Shown piece by piece: positions 21,742 through 31,015 of a DNA stretch of 64,000 nt (position 1 is its first letter; each line of letters starts with the position of its first letter). The stretch is from Chaetoceros tenuissimus. Lineage: Eukaryota; Bacillariophyta; Thalassiosirophyceae; Chaetocerotales; Chaetocerotaceae. The stretch lies in the NCBI GenBank assembly GCA_021927905.1, contig BLLK01000047.1, positions 2,108,001 through 2,172,000 of the forward strand. The letters are read 5' to 3'. Under the pieces are notes generated by a model. That model saw only the letters and a program-made list of their open reading frames with translations, made no database searches and was not told the DNA's origin. The position numbers and the translations under genes were made by a program.

Positions 21742-22326
21742 TTAAACGTTGAAGCTCTCTCCACATCCGCATTCACCTTTACTATTTGGATTCTCAAATG
21801 TAAACTCTGCACTCATATCAGTAATTTCATAATCCATGACAGTTCCTACAACATTGAATAAAGCCATTGGCTCAATAAAAACCGTTACGTCGTGAGCAGA
21901 CATTTCTTCTTCATTTGGTTTACGCTCCATAGCATAATTGAGAGTATATGACAGTCCATTACATCCTCTTCTCTTCACACCTAGTCGAATTCCAAGTGCC
22001 CCTTGTCCATTTGGAGACGATAGCAATTCTTTTATACGATCTGCTGCTCGTTCTGTCACGATAATCGGGTCCTTCTTCTTTGGAGGAATTCTTCGCCTCT
22101 TCTTTGGTGTATCGTCTGTTTCAATAGCTGCAGCTGTCGAGAAATTAAGTCTATCAAATTTCATGGATATTTGCTTCTTTGTTCCAAATGTACGAGCTAA
22201 TAATTCTCTAGACCCTGTAATTCCTTCCTTTGGTAGAGTCGACATTATTTGCCACGGTCTGCTGTGTGTTGTGTAAAGCCTTGAACATGTCCGAGCTGCA
22301 GTTATAAATAATTTGGAATGATTCAT
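21742..22326 (-). CDS. ISCA1: Iron-sulfur cluster assembly protein ISCA1 (A-type carrier), mitochondrial
   Basis: The product is 194 aa in one exon, ATG 22326. The A-type Fe-S scaffold domain covers about residues 85-194. It has ITVTERA-like start (IIVTERAADRIKELL), then RLGVKRRGCNGLSYTLNY with the first conserved Cys, and ends in GECGCGESFNV with the Cys-x-Cys pair. This pattern fits ISCA1/IscA rather than ISCA2. The N-terminal ~80 residues are basic and Ser/Thr-rich, without a signal peptide hydrophobic core, which fits a mitochondrial presequence. The protein passes [4Fe-4S] clusters to mitochondrial enzymes such as aconitase in other eukaryotes. It converges with the phosphoesterase gene (64 bp apart). 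Confidence 0.92.
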   Translation of the reverse strand: MNHSKLFITAARTCSRLYTTHSRPWQIMSTLPKEGITGSRELLARTFGTKKQISMKFDRLNFSTAAAIETDDTPKKRRRIPPKKKDPIIVTERAADRIKELLSSPNGQGALGIRLGVKRRGCNGLSYTLNYAMERKPNEEEMSAHDVTVFIEPMALFNVVGTVMDYEITDMSAEFTFENPNSKGECGCGESFNV

Positions 22327-22789
22327 CTTTCTGTATCAATCTTTTACTGTCCCCTCTATCTTTTCCTAAACTAGTCCGGTGTCTCTGATGCCTATCTTGA
22401 TTCAGATAAGAAATGCAATCGTTGTTATCAGTTTGCCGTACTGTCGATAACTAAAGGTGCTATTTCCAATTATTTGTTTCTTCTTCTTCGTCGTTCGAAT
22501 TTTTCCTTATGACAGCAGTAGTGGAAGCAAGCAAAGAGAACTGCTGACGTCACAAGTCAAAACAGCTATGCAATCTCTCTATAGCTAAATAAAATAGATG
22601 GGACTCCTTGACTTCCTTTTGCTTCATTCTTTTTTTGTTTCTCTCTAATAAGATGATCGATGATGAAAGATGATGCGATGAAGATGATGGATGAATTCAC
22701 ACATATCCCGCCTAAGCCTTCCACATTATATCATATAGCTACAATCTGCTACCAATAATACAAAATACGCAGAGAGATTAGTGACAATC
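22327..22789. other. Divergent intergenic region
   Basis: This 463-bp gap lies between ISCA1 (minus) and the 22790 gene (plus). It holds the CRE at 22545-22552 and an AT/GA-rich tract with GATGATG-like repeats at 22650-22690. No gene is seen. Confidence 0.4.
22545..22552. promoter_or_regulatory. Perfect CRE palindrome TGACGTCA
   Basis: TGACGTCA lies in the divergent promoter between ISCA1 and the 22790 gene. In diatoms, bZIP factors bind TGACGT-type elements that respond to CO2 and cAMP. Function here is inferred from the motif alone. Confidence 0.5.
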
Positions 22790-23836
22790 ATGCCAGAGAA
22801 AGCCAATACTTCGAGCTCTATTCCAATAACAGGAAAAGGCTCTTCTTCTCTTGGAGATATCCTGGAGTCTAACTCAATTGATCGCCTCATTCCTTCATCC
22901 ACTAATAAAATAGAGTCAATATCGGATTCTAAATTATTCCTAAAGCTTATTGACCCCGTGAGGAATTTTTGCAAATTTCAATGTAATCCAAATCAGCCAG
23001 GATGCCTACCTAGTTCACCATCCATTCTGTCAGTCATATCTGATAGAATTAACTTGTATGCTCTACAACTGCAATTGCCGCCAATAGATACGGAAGGTGA
23101 TGGAAGCTCAATGATGACTCCAACTGTAGATGCTGATGGAAATATTGAAGATGTTTCATTTCTACCCAAAATAAATATTCTAGATTTTGAAATTGCACAA
23201 AAGACACTTCAAGAAGTCAATGAAGTGTTGGCGGGTAGCATAAATACTTTCTTGAGGGGAAATGTGCCGATTTTGTTGGTCGGTGCTTGTCTCGGAGCAG
23301 CGATAAGCGCTGGAGTTGCGATGGGTATGTTTGGTATGTTGCAGTATTTATCAACATCGTTTGATTCATCTGTTCATGATCAATCATCAAAACAGAAATC
23401 TTTGCTCCGAAGGATGCATTCCTCAATCAAAAATGTGCTTCGGCCATTCTTTTTTAAAAATGAAATTCAACATCATTACTTACAAAAACATGACGAGGTG
23501 GCGAAAGATACATCTAATACCATACAATCAAAAATCAAAGTCATGAAAGTGCAGCCGAGACAGATTCATAGTAATTCATGTGAAGAAGAAGTCCGTGATT
23601 GTTTCGATGCCATCACATTGAACCTTGGAAAGCAACTTTTGACATGGACCCATGTTTATAGGATAACATTGTATCATACATTACAAAACAGTGCAATTGG
23701 AAAAGATCTAGCATACCAAAAATTACTGAAAGAGTATCCAGTTCGGAAGGATTTAGTAACGACGATTGTGCAAGTGTCAAAGCTAGAGAAGGAGAATATC
23801 AATGTAGAAATAGAGGCGATTGTATGTATAGAATAG
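22790..23836 (+). CDS. Unknown single-TM protein, 348 aa
   Basis: A single-exon frame from ATG 22790. A GTG three codons upstream is not a plausible start. There is no N-terminal signal peptide. A Gly/Ala-rich membrane helix lies at about 165-190 (VPILLVGACLGAAISAGVAM), and a basic segment follows at ~200-230. The C-terminal ~90 residues look helical and amphipathic. The N-terminal region has two Cys in NFCKFQCNPNQPGC. I do not recognise the family. It shares a short divergent promoter with ISCA1. Confidence 0.55.
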   Translation: MPEKANTSSSIPITGKGSSSLGDILESNSIDRLIPSSTNKIESISDSKLFLKLIDPVRNFCKFQCNPNQPGCLPSSPSILSVISDRINLYALQLQLPPIDTEGDGSSMMTPTVDADGNIEDVSFLPKINILDFEIAQKTLQEVNEVLAGSINTFLRGNVPILLVGACLGAAISAGVAMGMFGMLQYLSTSFDSSVHDQSSKQKSLLRRMHSSIKNVLRPFFFKNEIQHHYLQKHDEVAKDTSNTIQSKIKVMKVQPRQIHSNSCEEEVRDCFDAITLNLGKQLLTWTHVYRITLYHTLQNSAIGKDLAYQKLLKEYPVRKDLVTTIVQVSKLEKENINVEIEAIVCIE

Positions 23837-23862
23837 GAAACATATAACGACATTTTTTTCTT

Positions 23863-25482
23863 TTAAGGTACTCCATACATTGTTGGCTCGTATAAAAAGT
23901 AATGAGCTTGATTGCGATACGCTTGTTGATTGATTGGATGATAAGGCTGAACATCCTTTTTACCAGCGAGAAATGCACAGAAATCTGCAGCAAACGTTTG
24001 ACAATTTCTCCTAATCTCAGAATAAGTCTTTCCTCGTCGAATGTAGTTGATGAGATACTGTGCAACATTTGCCTTGGAGCAAAATGTTAGTCTTACAGGA
24101 TGAGATAATGTAACCTGTACATCAAGAAATCTTGATCCAACATTTTTCTCCATAAATTCCAACTGTTCATCTAAATTTTTCACATTGACATCATAGACTC
24201 TAATTTCAGAAAGGTTCGACTTCCAGGGATGGAGCATTTCAGGCGGTAAGCTTCTATAAAGGGAATTATTATTCTCCATTTTGTCTTCAATCCAGTTGGC
24301 TCTACCATTATAGCCACCAATTCCCCCTAGGTATGCTAATTCTGCTATCGTGCAGTACTCTCCGTGATCCCACTCCAAAAATGCAAGACTATGGTATGTA
24401 AGACGATCTCTGAACTGCTCTTCGACACCAGCGGCCATTGCATAACGATGAGAAATCATATGTACCTTCACACACTTCGGTGATGTCTTTTGCATCAATC
24501 TTTCAGACTCAAATAATTTGACAATATCTGTTCCAAAAGTCAATCTAGGAACTTCTCTCTGTTTCTCAAACCAAAAGACATAGCCAGGGGATTTTCTTGA
24601 CCACCCATGCATCGAATATGGAGCCATACGAAGAGTGGCTTTGACCTCCGACAATCCCTTGTGTGTTGGGAAACTTGGTTCAACATCATTTTGATTTTTG
24701 TTGCTATCCCAGTGCGTTTTCCAATTTGGCATGAGTTTTCTTCTAAATTCAATCTTTAGAACTTCTAAACTCTTGAGGGCTGGCCAGCCATTCAAAACTC
24801 CGGAAAATATCCATCTTGAGCTTCTCTTGTAGAGTTCATAATCTTGTTCAACAGTATCGTCATCTTCATCTTCATTATTATCAATCTTTACCAATGAACC
24901 AAAAAATTCAGAGCTTTTCACTAGGAGATGCCCTCTTCTTGGCTTTACACATTTATTTTTTGCATCGTAATGATTTTTATGACACATTTTCAACTTTTGA
25001 GTTTGTTCAAAGTTTGCATCAAAATCATCAGGAACAATTGATGCACTCCAAATAAGACCACCCTCTTGCACTTCATTTTCTTTCGCATCAAAAAGATCCT
25101 TCAAGTATTTAGAATCTTTGGGTTCGTTGTATTTTGAGTGCTTACATTGTGGTATTGTTCCTGGATTCTTGCAATTGCCCATGAAATCTAATGGACAAAT
25201 ATTATCCTCTGCATTGATAATACTTGAAGAAAGATATTCTTTTTCTAAATTAGGTGCTGGAAAGTCAACAAGCGATTCATCAGAAGATGGAACCAATTGA
25301 CCGCCAGTGACTTCAAGCTGGTCGAGTTCATCGATTAGTATACCATCTTTGACACGCATAGACTCAACTGTCTCTATGGCAGCATGGCTGTCACTTTGGC
25401 TACGGTCTCTGTTACCACTGCCAAACATATCAGTGCTATTATTGTTCTTTTTAGATGAAATACAACAAAGTTTATAGCTCAT
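23863..25482 (-). CDS. Unknown 539-aa protein with NC-type C-terminal domain
   Basis: A single-exon minus-strand gene from ATG 25482, ending 26 bp from the convergent neighbour. The N-terminal ~200 residues are acidic and disordered. A conserved-looking central part contains SMHGWSRKSPGYVFWFE and LAFLEWDHGEYCTIAELAYL. The C-terminal part has YSEIRRNCQTFAADFCAFLAG, a layout seen in papain-like NC/LRAT/PPPDE-type domains where N-C-Q-x-F carries the catalytic Cys. An upstream His in HSLAFLEWDHGEY could be its partner. Assignment to a thiol hydrolase or acyltransferase fold is a motif-based guess; I do not recognise a precise family. Likely intracellular. Confidence 0.6.
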   Translation of the reverse strand: MSYKLCCISSKKNNNSTDMFGSGNRDRSQSDSHAAIETVESMRVKDGILIDELDQLEVTGGQLVPSSDESLVDFPAPNLEKEYLSSSIINAEDNICPLDFMGNCKNPGTIPQCKHSKYNEPKDSKYLKDLFDAKENEVQEGGLIWSASIVPDDFDANFEQTQKLKMCHKNHYDAKNKCVKPRRGHLLVKSSEFFGSLVKIDNNEDEDDDTVEQDYELYKRSSRWIFSGVLNGWPALKSLEVLKIEFRRKLMPNWKTHWDSNKNQNDVEPSFPTHKGLSEVKATLRMAPYSMHGWSRKSPGYVFWFEKQREVPRLTFGTDIVKLFESERLMQKTSPKCVKVHMISHRYAMAAGVEEQFRDRLTYHSLAFLEWDHGEYCTIAELAYLGGIGGYNGRANWIEDKMENNNSLYRSLPPEMLHPWKSNLSEIRVYDVNVKNLDEQLEFMEKNVGSRFLDVQVTLSHPVRLTFCSKANVAQYLINYIRRGKTYSEIRRNCQTFAADFCAFLAGKKDVQPYHPINQQAYRNQAHYFLYEPTMYGVP

Positions 25483-25929
25483 TTATTGTCTATGCGAGGA
25501 TTAGTTCAGGGAAGATGGCATATGAGAATGGCACTATGACTCTTGGTTTGCTTACAAATAGAACAAGATGGAACATCAACTATGAAAGCAATCTATCATC
25601 ACAAGAATCCAAATCACATTCCCCTTCAAAAGTTATGTTCTGAAGCAAGGAAGGTACTGTATTCAACATAAATGAGTCATTCCCTCTTTTTAGCGAGGCA
25701 AATACTGTTATTTTAGCAAATCTGAGGAAAATGGAGAAAAGAAAGGAGAAGGGAAGAAATAAGAATTTACTGTACCTTACGTACTCCCAATATGAGATCG
25801 CATTGTTATACTCCTAAGCGGTTGTCCTATGGTACAGACTTTTACTCTTCTCTATGTTACTTTTGATACTTTCAGTTATAGATTGCCTAATAAGAATATT
25901 TCATATTTGTATAGAAAAAAGTTTAATAA
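25483..25929. other. Divergent intergenic region
   Basis: This 447-bp gap separates the 23863-25482 gene (minus) from the ALKBH-like gene (plus). It is AT-rich with a TTACGTAC string near 25785. A short plus-strand frame overlapping the gene start (25455-25643) is not supported. Confidence 0.35.
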
Positions 25930-26894
25930 ATGAAACGATCGGGTCCAAAATTGAACAGAGCAGAATTCTTTTCAAAGAAAAAGAAAAGTCCAAGAACAAA
26001 TCATGAAAAGAACCAAAGTAGGTTTGTAAATTGCCCATTGTGTTCTAAATCTATTCCAATCCATATCATCGAGGTTCATGCCTCGAAATGTGACGGAGAA
26101 CAAGATATTCAAACGAAGTTGCCAACAAATCGTGAAGCAAGTATCCATTGCAGCATCGAGCAGAAAGATGAGGGTACATCACAGAAATCCAGTAGCTCAA
26201 GGCAAGAATTGCAATCAGAAAGAATCTCGGTCGAGCCAGCAAAGCTTCAGTGGAGTAACTTATTGAAATCTCGAGCGCATAGTGAAGATGGTCATGAAGT
26301 GAAAAATGGATGTGAGATACCAGGCCTATACATTTACCATGAATTTATTACAGAAAAGGAAGAAGAAGAATTGATAGCAATGCTGGACGGTCGTGCTGAG
26401 GAAGACACTTTTTTGCCATGGAGACAGAGTAAATTTAATGGTAAGCATATAGGAAAACGTTGGGGAGTGCATTGTTCGCTGAAAGATAGAAAAGTGTACC
26501 CAGAGGAGAACCCATTGCCTAGCTCTTTGATGAAGATTATTGAAAGAATAAAATCTCTAGATATCATGGATGGATGTTCACCAAATGAAGCTAATGCAAT
26601 ATCTTACAGGAGAAACAAAGGTGATTACCTAAGGAGTCATGTTGATGACAGGCAATTATCAAAAGAGCCGATAGCCAATCTTTCGTTAGGAGGGGATTGT
26701 TTGATGAAATTTCAGCTGGAGAAAGAAAAAACATCCAATTATCCAAAGATGAAAAAAGTGTTCTACGCAGAAGAACATTGCAGATATTGACGAAGAGTGC
26801 AAGGTATGATTACTCTCATGGTATCGAAAACAATGACTTATTGACAGATCGTAGAATATCAATTACGGTGAGAGAGAGTCCTTTGACGAAATGA
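25930..26894 (+). CDS. ALKBH-type 2OG-Fe(II) dioxygenase with UBZ4-like finger and apparent frameshift
   Basis: The first frame (25930-26790) opens with a basic region and CPLCSKSIPIHIIEVHASKC (about 36-55), a C-x2-C...H-x3-C UBZ4-like finger, then an AlkB domain from about residue 125: GLYIYHEFI, the H-x-D pair in RSHVDD and the strand ANLSLGGDCLMKF. The family's remaining motifs, the second iron-binding His in YDYSHGIEN and the RRISITVR 2OG-binding arginines, lie in the next frame (26697-26894). The switch falls between 26726 and 26760, where there are two runs of six A (26726-26731, 26752-26757). I see no GT-AG intron of normal size there. So this is either a homopolymer sequencing error, a mutated allele or a real frameshift. 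The usual role of the family is repair or demethylation of alkylated nucleic acid, or of protein. Confidence 0.7.
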
Positions 26895-27204
26895 ATATGA
26901 GAAAAGTAAACTTTTTAATGGATTTTAATGAAAAATATCCTTGGTAGGTTTTCAATATGAATATGAGTGTTCATAGTGTAATATTTTTAAAAATATAAAT
27001 ACCAAATAGGGTTTTTTTTCATTTTCCATGTTATCTCAAAAATGACTCAAACGTGCTAAAAAAGTATATGGCACAGATTTTCTTGAGTACATTCCAAAAC
27101 CTCCTCACATTTTTATTTTCATGTCAAGAGCAATTATTTTTCAATCTATATCCCACATTCTGTGTGATACCTAATCTATTATTTCAACTTCTTCTTCTTT
27201 CACA
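26895..27204. other. AT-rich intergenic region
   Basis: This 310-bp stretch holds the 3' flank of the ALKBH-like gene and the promoter of the four-TM gene. It is very AT-rich. I see no gene. Confidence 0.35.
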
Positions 27205-28226
27205 ATGACAGGGTAAGGATAAGTTTCTTCTAAAAGTTTTTACAGAATAGAATGATCCTCACTCGATTTTCTTGTCCTTCCATAGTAGTTGTTTAACACG
27301 CAGAAACCTTGTGGTCGCGACTTTTTTCATCATCACTATGGCATTTGTTCTTAACTTTCGAGTAATGTCGTCGTGTGATATGATACAAACGCAGTGGAGT
27401 ATCGATTGTACTCAGAATGAAGGAGATACTTGCGTTTATTTGGCAAAAATAAATATGGGATTTCTTGCCAAGCAAAGTTTACTGGCGGATTTCGATGAGG
27501 AGAATAATACCACTGATATGGTGAAGAAATGTCAATGGTATTATGAAACTGATAGAGAATGGATATGGGACGAAATTTGGAATATTACATTTGTGACAAA
27601 TGGCCTTTGCACAATTATGGGATTAGTGTGTATGTTCATCATAGGTTTAGCTACATGTGTAAAATATTCGCAAAAAGTTTTGCGTTCTTTATCAATGGTA
27701 AGCAAAACATGATTCAAATTGGAAATAAGAAGTTACATTCTTTATTGAAGTGTTTTTTCTAACATTTGCAATTTAGATGATGGGTGCTCTTGCTATTTTA
27801 AACATGCTTCCTTTTCTTATATTTTGGAAATCTGACATGTGTCAAAGTGAAGATATGATCTGCAATCCTTCACAGTCATACTGTGTAGGATCATGTCAAA
27901 TAGGAATGGGTGGATGGCAGCTTTTTATTTGTAGTTTCATGTGGATATCGGCAATGATTACCACATGGAGCATTCCAATGCCAATTGAAACAGAAGAAGA
28001 AGTTGAAGATCTGAAATTAAGTGAGACTTCGAGCAGTGACTCGGAAGATCCCAAATTGCCAAAACAGTCAAGGGAAATTATCTATGAAGAGCAACTAGAA
28101 GGGACCATGGAAAATACTGACATCGTTTGGCATAAACCTGCATATGACACTAAGATTACAATTTCATACAGTGGATCATCGGATGAGGAAAGGCACATGG
28201 AGAGTAGAATATTCAAGTCAAATTAG
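27205..28226 (+). CDS. Four-TM membrane protein, three exons with 8-nt first coding exon
   Basis: Exons 27205-27212, 27286-27697 and 27777-28226; introns 27213-27285 (73 bp) and 27698-27776 (79 bp), both GTAAG...TAG. The product is 289 aa starting M-T-G-S-C-L-T-R-R. The only upstream ATG that stays in frame after splicing is the eight-base exon ATGACAGG. Four hydrophobic helices lie at about 11-30, 108-132, 145-160 and 190-210. The loops 1-2 and 3-4 are Cys-rich (CDMIQTQWSIDC, CNPSQSYCVGSC), giving a claudin/tetraspan-like plan. The tail is acidic and Ser-rich. It probably sits in the plasma membrane or endomembranes; function unknown. Confidence 0.65.
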
Positions 28227-28251
28227 CTACAGCTTGTAATCTGAAATCAAT

Positions 28252-29634
28252 TTATACTGTTACATTTCCTAATGCGTCTGCGAGATCATCAACAGCAGCG
28301 TCTTGAGCTGCATCGACTGCTTCGTCTTCAGAATCTTCTTCCAAATCATCTGAATCCAGATCATCATCAGCATCTTCTTCATCGTCATTCTCTTCTAATT
28401 CAACTAAGATGTCACCAAATGCTTCTGTCAATCTCTCAACTGCATCTTCAGGAATCATGTTGCCGTCAATTTCAACCTTTTCTAAGGATGACAATCTTCC
28501 TTTCATTGCAATCAAAGCATCAGCACCAATAGTTCCAACTTCGTTAAAGTTGAAAGCAACAGTTTGAACTGTTGAAGATTTAAATGCTTTTGCAATAGTT
28601 CTGATTCCAATACTAGTCATTTCATTTTCGTTGGCCATGAATGTTACCAATGTTGAATTCTTAGCTCTGATAAGTTTTGCAACATTCTTTGCCCCATCCT
28701 TTGTAATTTCGTTTCCTCCAAGATTCAAATACTCTACAGGAGCTTTCGACTCAATTAGAGCATCACATATCATTTCAATACCTTCGTCGGCCAACATACA
28801 ATCATTAAGGTTCAGATAAGTGAGTTTTGGACATCCCTTCAATGTTGTTGCAAGATCTTCTGCACAGTCACCAAAGGAATTATCTGCCAAATCCAGTCTC
28901 TGAATATTTCCTAGTTTGTCATCAGCCACCAATGCTGCAAGCGAAGAAGTGATATGAGCACTTCCTTCGGCACGAGCGCGTGTACCAGACATTCTCACAT
29001 CTTCCAATTTGTCTGAACACTTTGCCATAATCTTTGCAAAAGATTCGCAACCTGCATTACCACTCATGTTGTTGAAAAAGTGAATCAATCTTAGCTTTTC
29101 TGCAATGCATGATCCATTTTCAATTTCTTTTGTGAGTAGATCTGCAACTTCTTCCATGGTATATTCGCTTAGTCCATTATTGCAAAGCTTGAGCGCTTCC
29201 ATAGAGTTTTGAACTGCGTTGCCACCAATAACCATTTCGCAAGCTGTGACCCCCTTGCTTCCCATAGCGTTATCACTCAAGTCTACCTCGATCAACTTAC
29301 TATCTTGAAATGCATTGGAAATAGTAGTCAATACTTCCAATCCTTCATCCTCCATTCTACTTGCGATGATGTCATCCAACTGTGCATATTTGATACCAGA
29401 AGCAATGGAAGGATTAAACTCGTCAGTCTCTGTAAGAAAATCTGCAATAACTTTTGCAGCCTCTCTTGTATAACTCTTGTTGGTAAGAATAATCTTTTCG
29501 CAAAGCACAGATGCGTCTGGATTTGACGATCTGTAGGATTGAAGCTGCTCCTTCCAAGAAGCAATCATGGATTCTGCCTTGGCAGCGTCAACGACTTCAC
29601 GCTCAGGTGTCGGCTCGAGAATGACAGGAGACAT
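28252..29634 (-). CDS. Ran GTPase-activating protein (RanGAP)
   Basis: The product is 460 aa in one exon, ATG 29634. Residues ~45-410 form leucine-rich repeats of the RNI/RanGAP type with repeated L-x-x-L-x-L-x-x-N motifs (VDLSDNAMGSKG, LDLADNSFG, LNLNDCMLADEG, LNLGGNEITKDGA). KSYTREAAKVIADFL near residue 52 matches the start of the plant and algal RanGAP domain. An acidic tail (about 412-442, mainly Asp/Glu) follows, as in yeast and animal RanGAP. The enzyme stimulates GTP hydrolysis on Ran and maintains the Ran-GTP gradient for nuclear transport. Likely cytosolic or at the nuclear envelope. It converges with the four-TM gene (25 bp apart). Confidence 0.88.
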   Translation of the reverse strand: MSPVILEPTPEREVVDAAKAESMIASWKEQLQSYRSSNPDASVLCEKIILTNKSYTREAAKVIADFLTETDEFNPSIASGIKYAQLDDIIASRMEDEGLEVLTTISNAFQDSKLIEVDLSDNAMGSKGVTACEMVIGGNAVQNSMEALKLCNNGLSEYTMEEVADLLTKEIENGSCIAEKLRLIHFFNNMSGNAGCESFAKIMAKCSDKLEDVRMSGTRARAEGSAHITSSLAALVADDKLGNIQRLDLADNSFGDCAEDLATTLKGCPKLTYLNLNDCMLADEGIEMICDALIESKAPVEYLNLGGNEITKDGAKNVAKLIRAKNSTLVTFMANENEMTSIGIRTIAKAFKSSTVQTVAFNFNEVGTIGADALIAMKGRLSSLEKVEIDGNMIPEDAVERLTEAFGDILVELEENDDEEDADDDLDSDDLEEDSEDEAVDAAQDAAVDDLADALGNVTV

Positions 29635-29939
29635 TTTCCCTATAGTCTATTTTATGGATTTACTAACTGGTGGAGATGTGTAATATGAGAACACACAAGA
29701 TTTTTGAACCAATGCTTCTTTGGTTTTCGCGAAAAAGGCGAAGAAAGCAGCAGAAGGAGATCGAAAAAAAAAGCGTTGGTTCTGAAATCTCTAGCCAGAT
29801 AGAGCAAGCTGGATGGCTCTGTCAATGACGTCATAAACCTAGCAAGCTATCTTCGCGCGCAAAATCTTTGTAGCTGGATTTATCGTTCATCTATCTTCTC
29901 TCTTCAACACTATCTATGAGTGCCATTACTCCATAATAA
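29635..29939. other. Divergent promoter region
   Basis: This 305-bp gap separates RanGAP (minus) and the DUF1517 gene (plus) and contains the CRE at 29826-29833. No gene is seen. Confidence 0.4.
29826..29833. promoter_or_regulatory. Perfect CRE palindrome TGACGTCA
   Basis: TGACGTCA lies 192 bp upstream of the RanGAP start and 107 bp upstream of the DUF1517 gene. It is the second perfect CRE in a divergent promoter in this window. CO2/cAMP responsiveness is known for such sites in diatoms, but is only inferred here. Confidence 0.5.
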
Positions 29940-30701
29940 ATGCAACGTCTTCCATTCTTTCTTCATACTGGTATTTTAGAACAACAAATTATGATTTCAT
30001 TGGCCCTTTTTTCTCTCTTTATTCAAGGAGTGGTATCTTTTGCACCTTCCTTTCGTCATGCGACCGTTGCAACAGCTCCATCCACCACCTCTCTCAATTT
30101 CTTCGACAAGATGTTTGAAGAAGAGGGTCCATTAGGAAAAGGAATTACAGTAGGAAAAGTACAGGTTGGACTTAGTGTCTTTGATCGCAAATTGATTGAT
30201 ATTCTAGAGGAAGAAAGTGATAGCTATGGCTCTGAACCAGAGGAACTATCTCAGCTATGCAATGCAGTTTGTTTGCATTTATTGAGAAGGCAAGATGATT
30301 GGATATCTGCATGTAGTGAATCTCAATGGTTTAGTCAAAAAGATGCTGGTAAGGCAGAAAGTCTCTTTAATGACTGGTCTAATGAAGAAGCTACAAAGTT
30401 TGAGAAGGAATATTACAAGGAGTTTGATGAGGAGGACGGGAAGAAAGTTGAAGACGGTGGTCCAACAAACGTAGTAGTAAGCATTGTAGTTGAGATTCAA
30501 GGAGATGAAACAAACTTTGAAAAGGCTGGATTTAGTCGTCAAGGTACAAAGGATGTATTGACTAGTATTGAAAGTGACTGTATTGTTGATGATGGATATT
30601 GTTTGAATGCAGTAGAAATTTTCTGGACTCCTGGAGATAGAAAAGAAGTATTGAGTAAGAATGATGTTATTATGGATTTCCCAAAATTGATTGATCTATA
30701 A
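29940..30701 (+). CDS. Plastid DUF1517-family protein
   Basis: The product is 253 aa from the first ATG; ATG 29991 would give 236 aa and a shorter, cleaner signal peptide. The sequence IQGVVSFAPSF carries the signal peptide end and the plastid F-A-P motif, so plastid import is likely. The mature part matches the soluble half of DUF1517: VGKVQVGLSVFDRKLIDIL (about 72-90), a LRRQDDWISACSESQWFS segment, AESLFNDWSNEEATKFE, and the end NAVEIFWTPGDRKEVLSKND with DFPKLIDL. DUF1517 proteins occur in cyanobacteria and plastids; their molecular function is not established. Single exon. It shares a divergent promoter with RanGAP. Confidence 0.82.
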   Translation: MQRLPFFLHTGILEQQIMISLALFSLFIQGVVSFAPSFRHATVATAPSTTSLNFFDKMFEEEGPLGKGITVGKVQVGLSVFDRKLIDILEEESDSYGSEPEELSQLCNAVCLHLLRRQDDWISACSESQWFSQKDAGKAESLFNDWSNEEATKFEKEYYKEFDEEDGKKVEDGGPTNVVVSIVVEIQGDETNFEKAGFSRQGTKDVLTSIESDCIVDDGYCLNAVEIFWTPGDRKEVLSKNDVIMDFPKLIDL

Positions 30702-31015
30702 AAATATTTAATATGTATTAATCTAGGGCTTATTTATTCTATCTAGAAGTTGTGAAGTCAAATGTTTCCGAATCCATGGATGACATAAATTTTCTAAAAT
30801 GGAAAAAAAGGCGACAATGACGTATGTTATCCTCGTTGTGTGGGGGAGGGATCTTCTACACATCACCATCGCACCATCGCACACAGAAAAGGATTTTTCT
30901 CTGCCAACATCAACAACAACACTGGTGTCTGTTATTAGTGTATACTTAAATCCATTGCATTCTTCCCACTCTGTCGACTCGTCGTAATAGTGGTCTTTGT
31001 ATCTCTCGCGTAATC
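30702..31015. other. Intergenic with CA-rich leader
   Basis: This 314-bp region contains a C/A-rich stretch (about 30858-30925) like those before the genes at 16510 and 19910, plus an ACGT core near 30820. No gene is seen. Confidence 0.35.
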
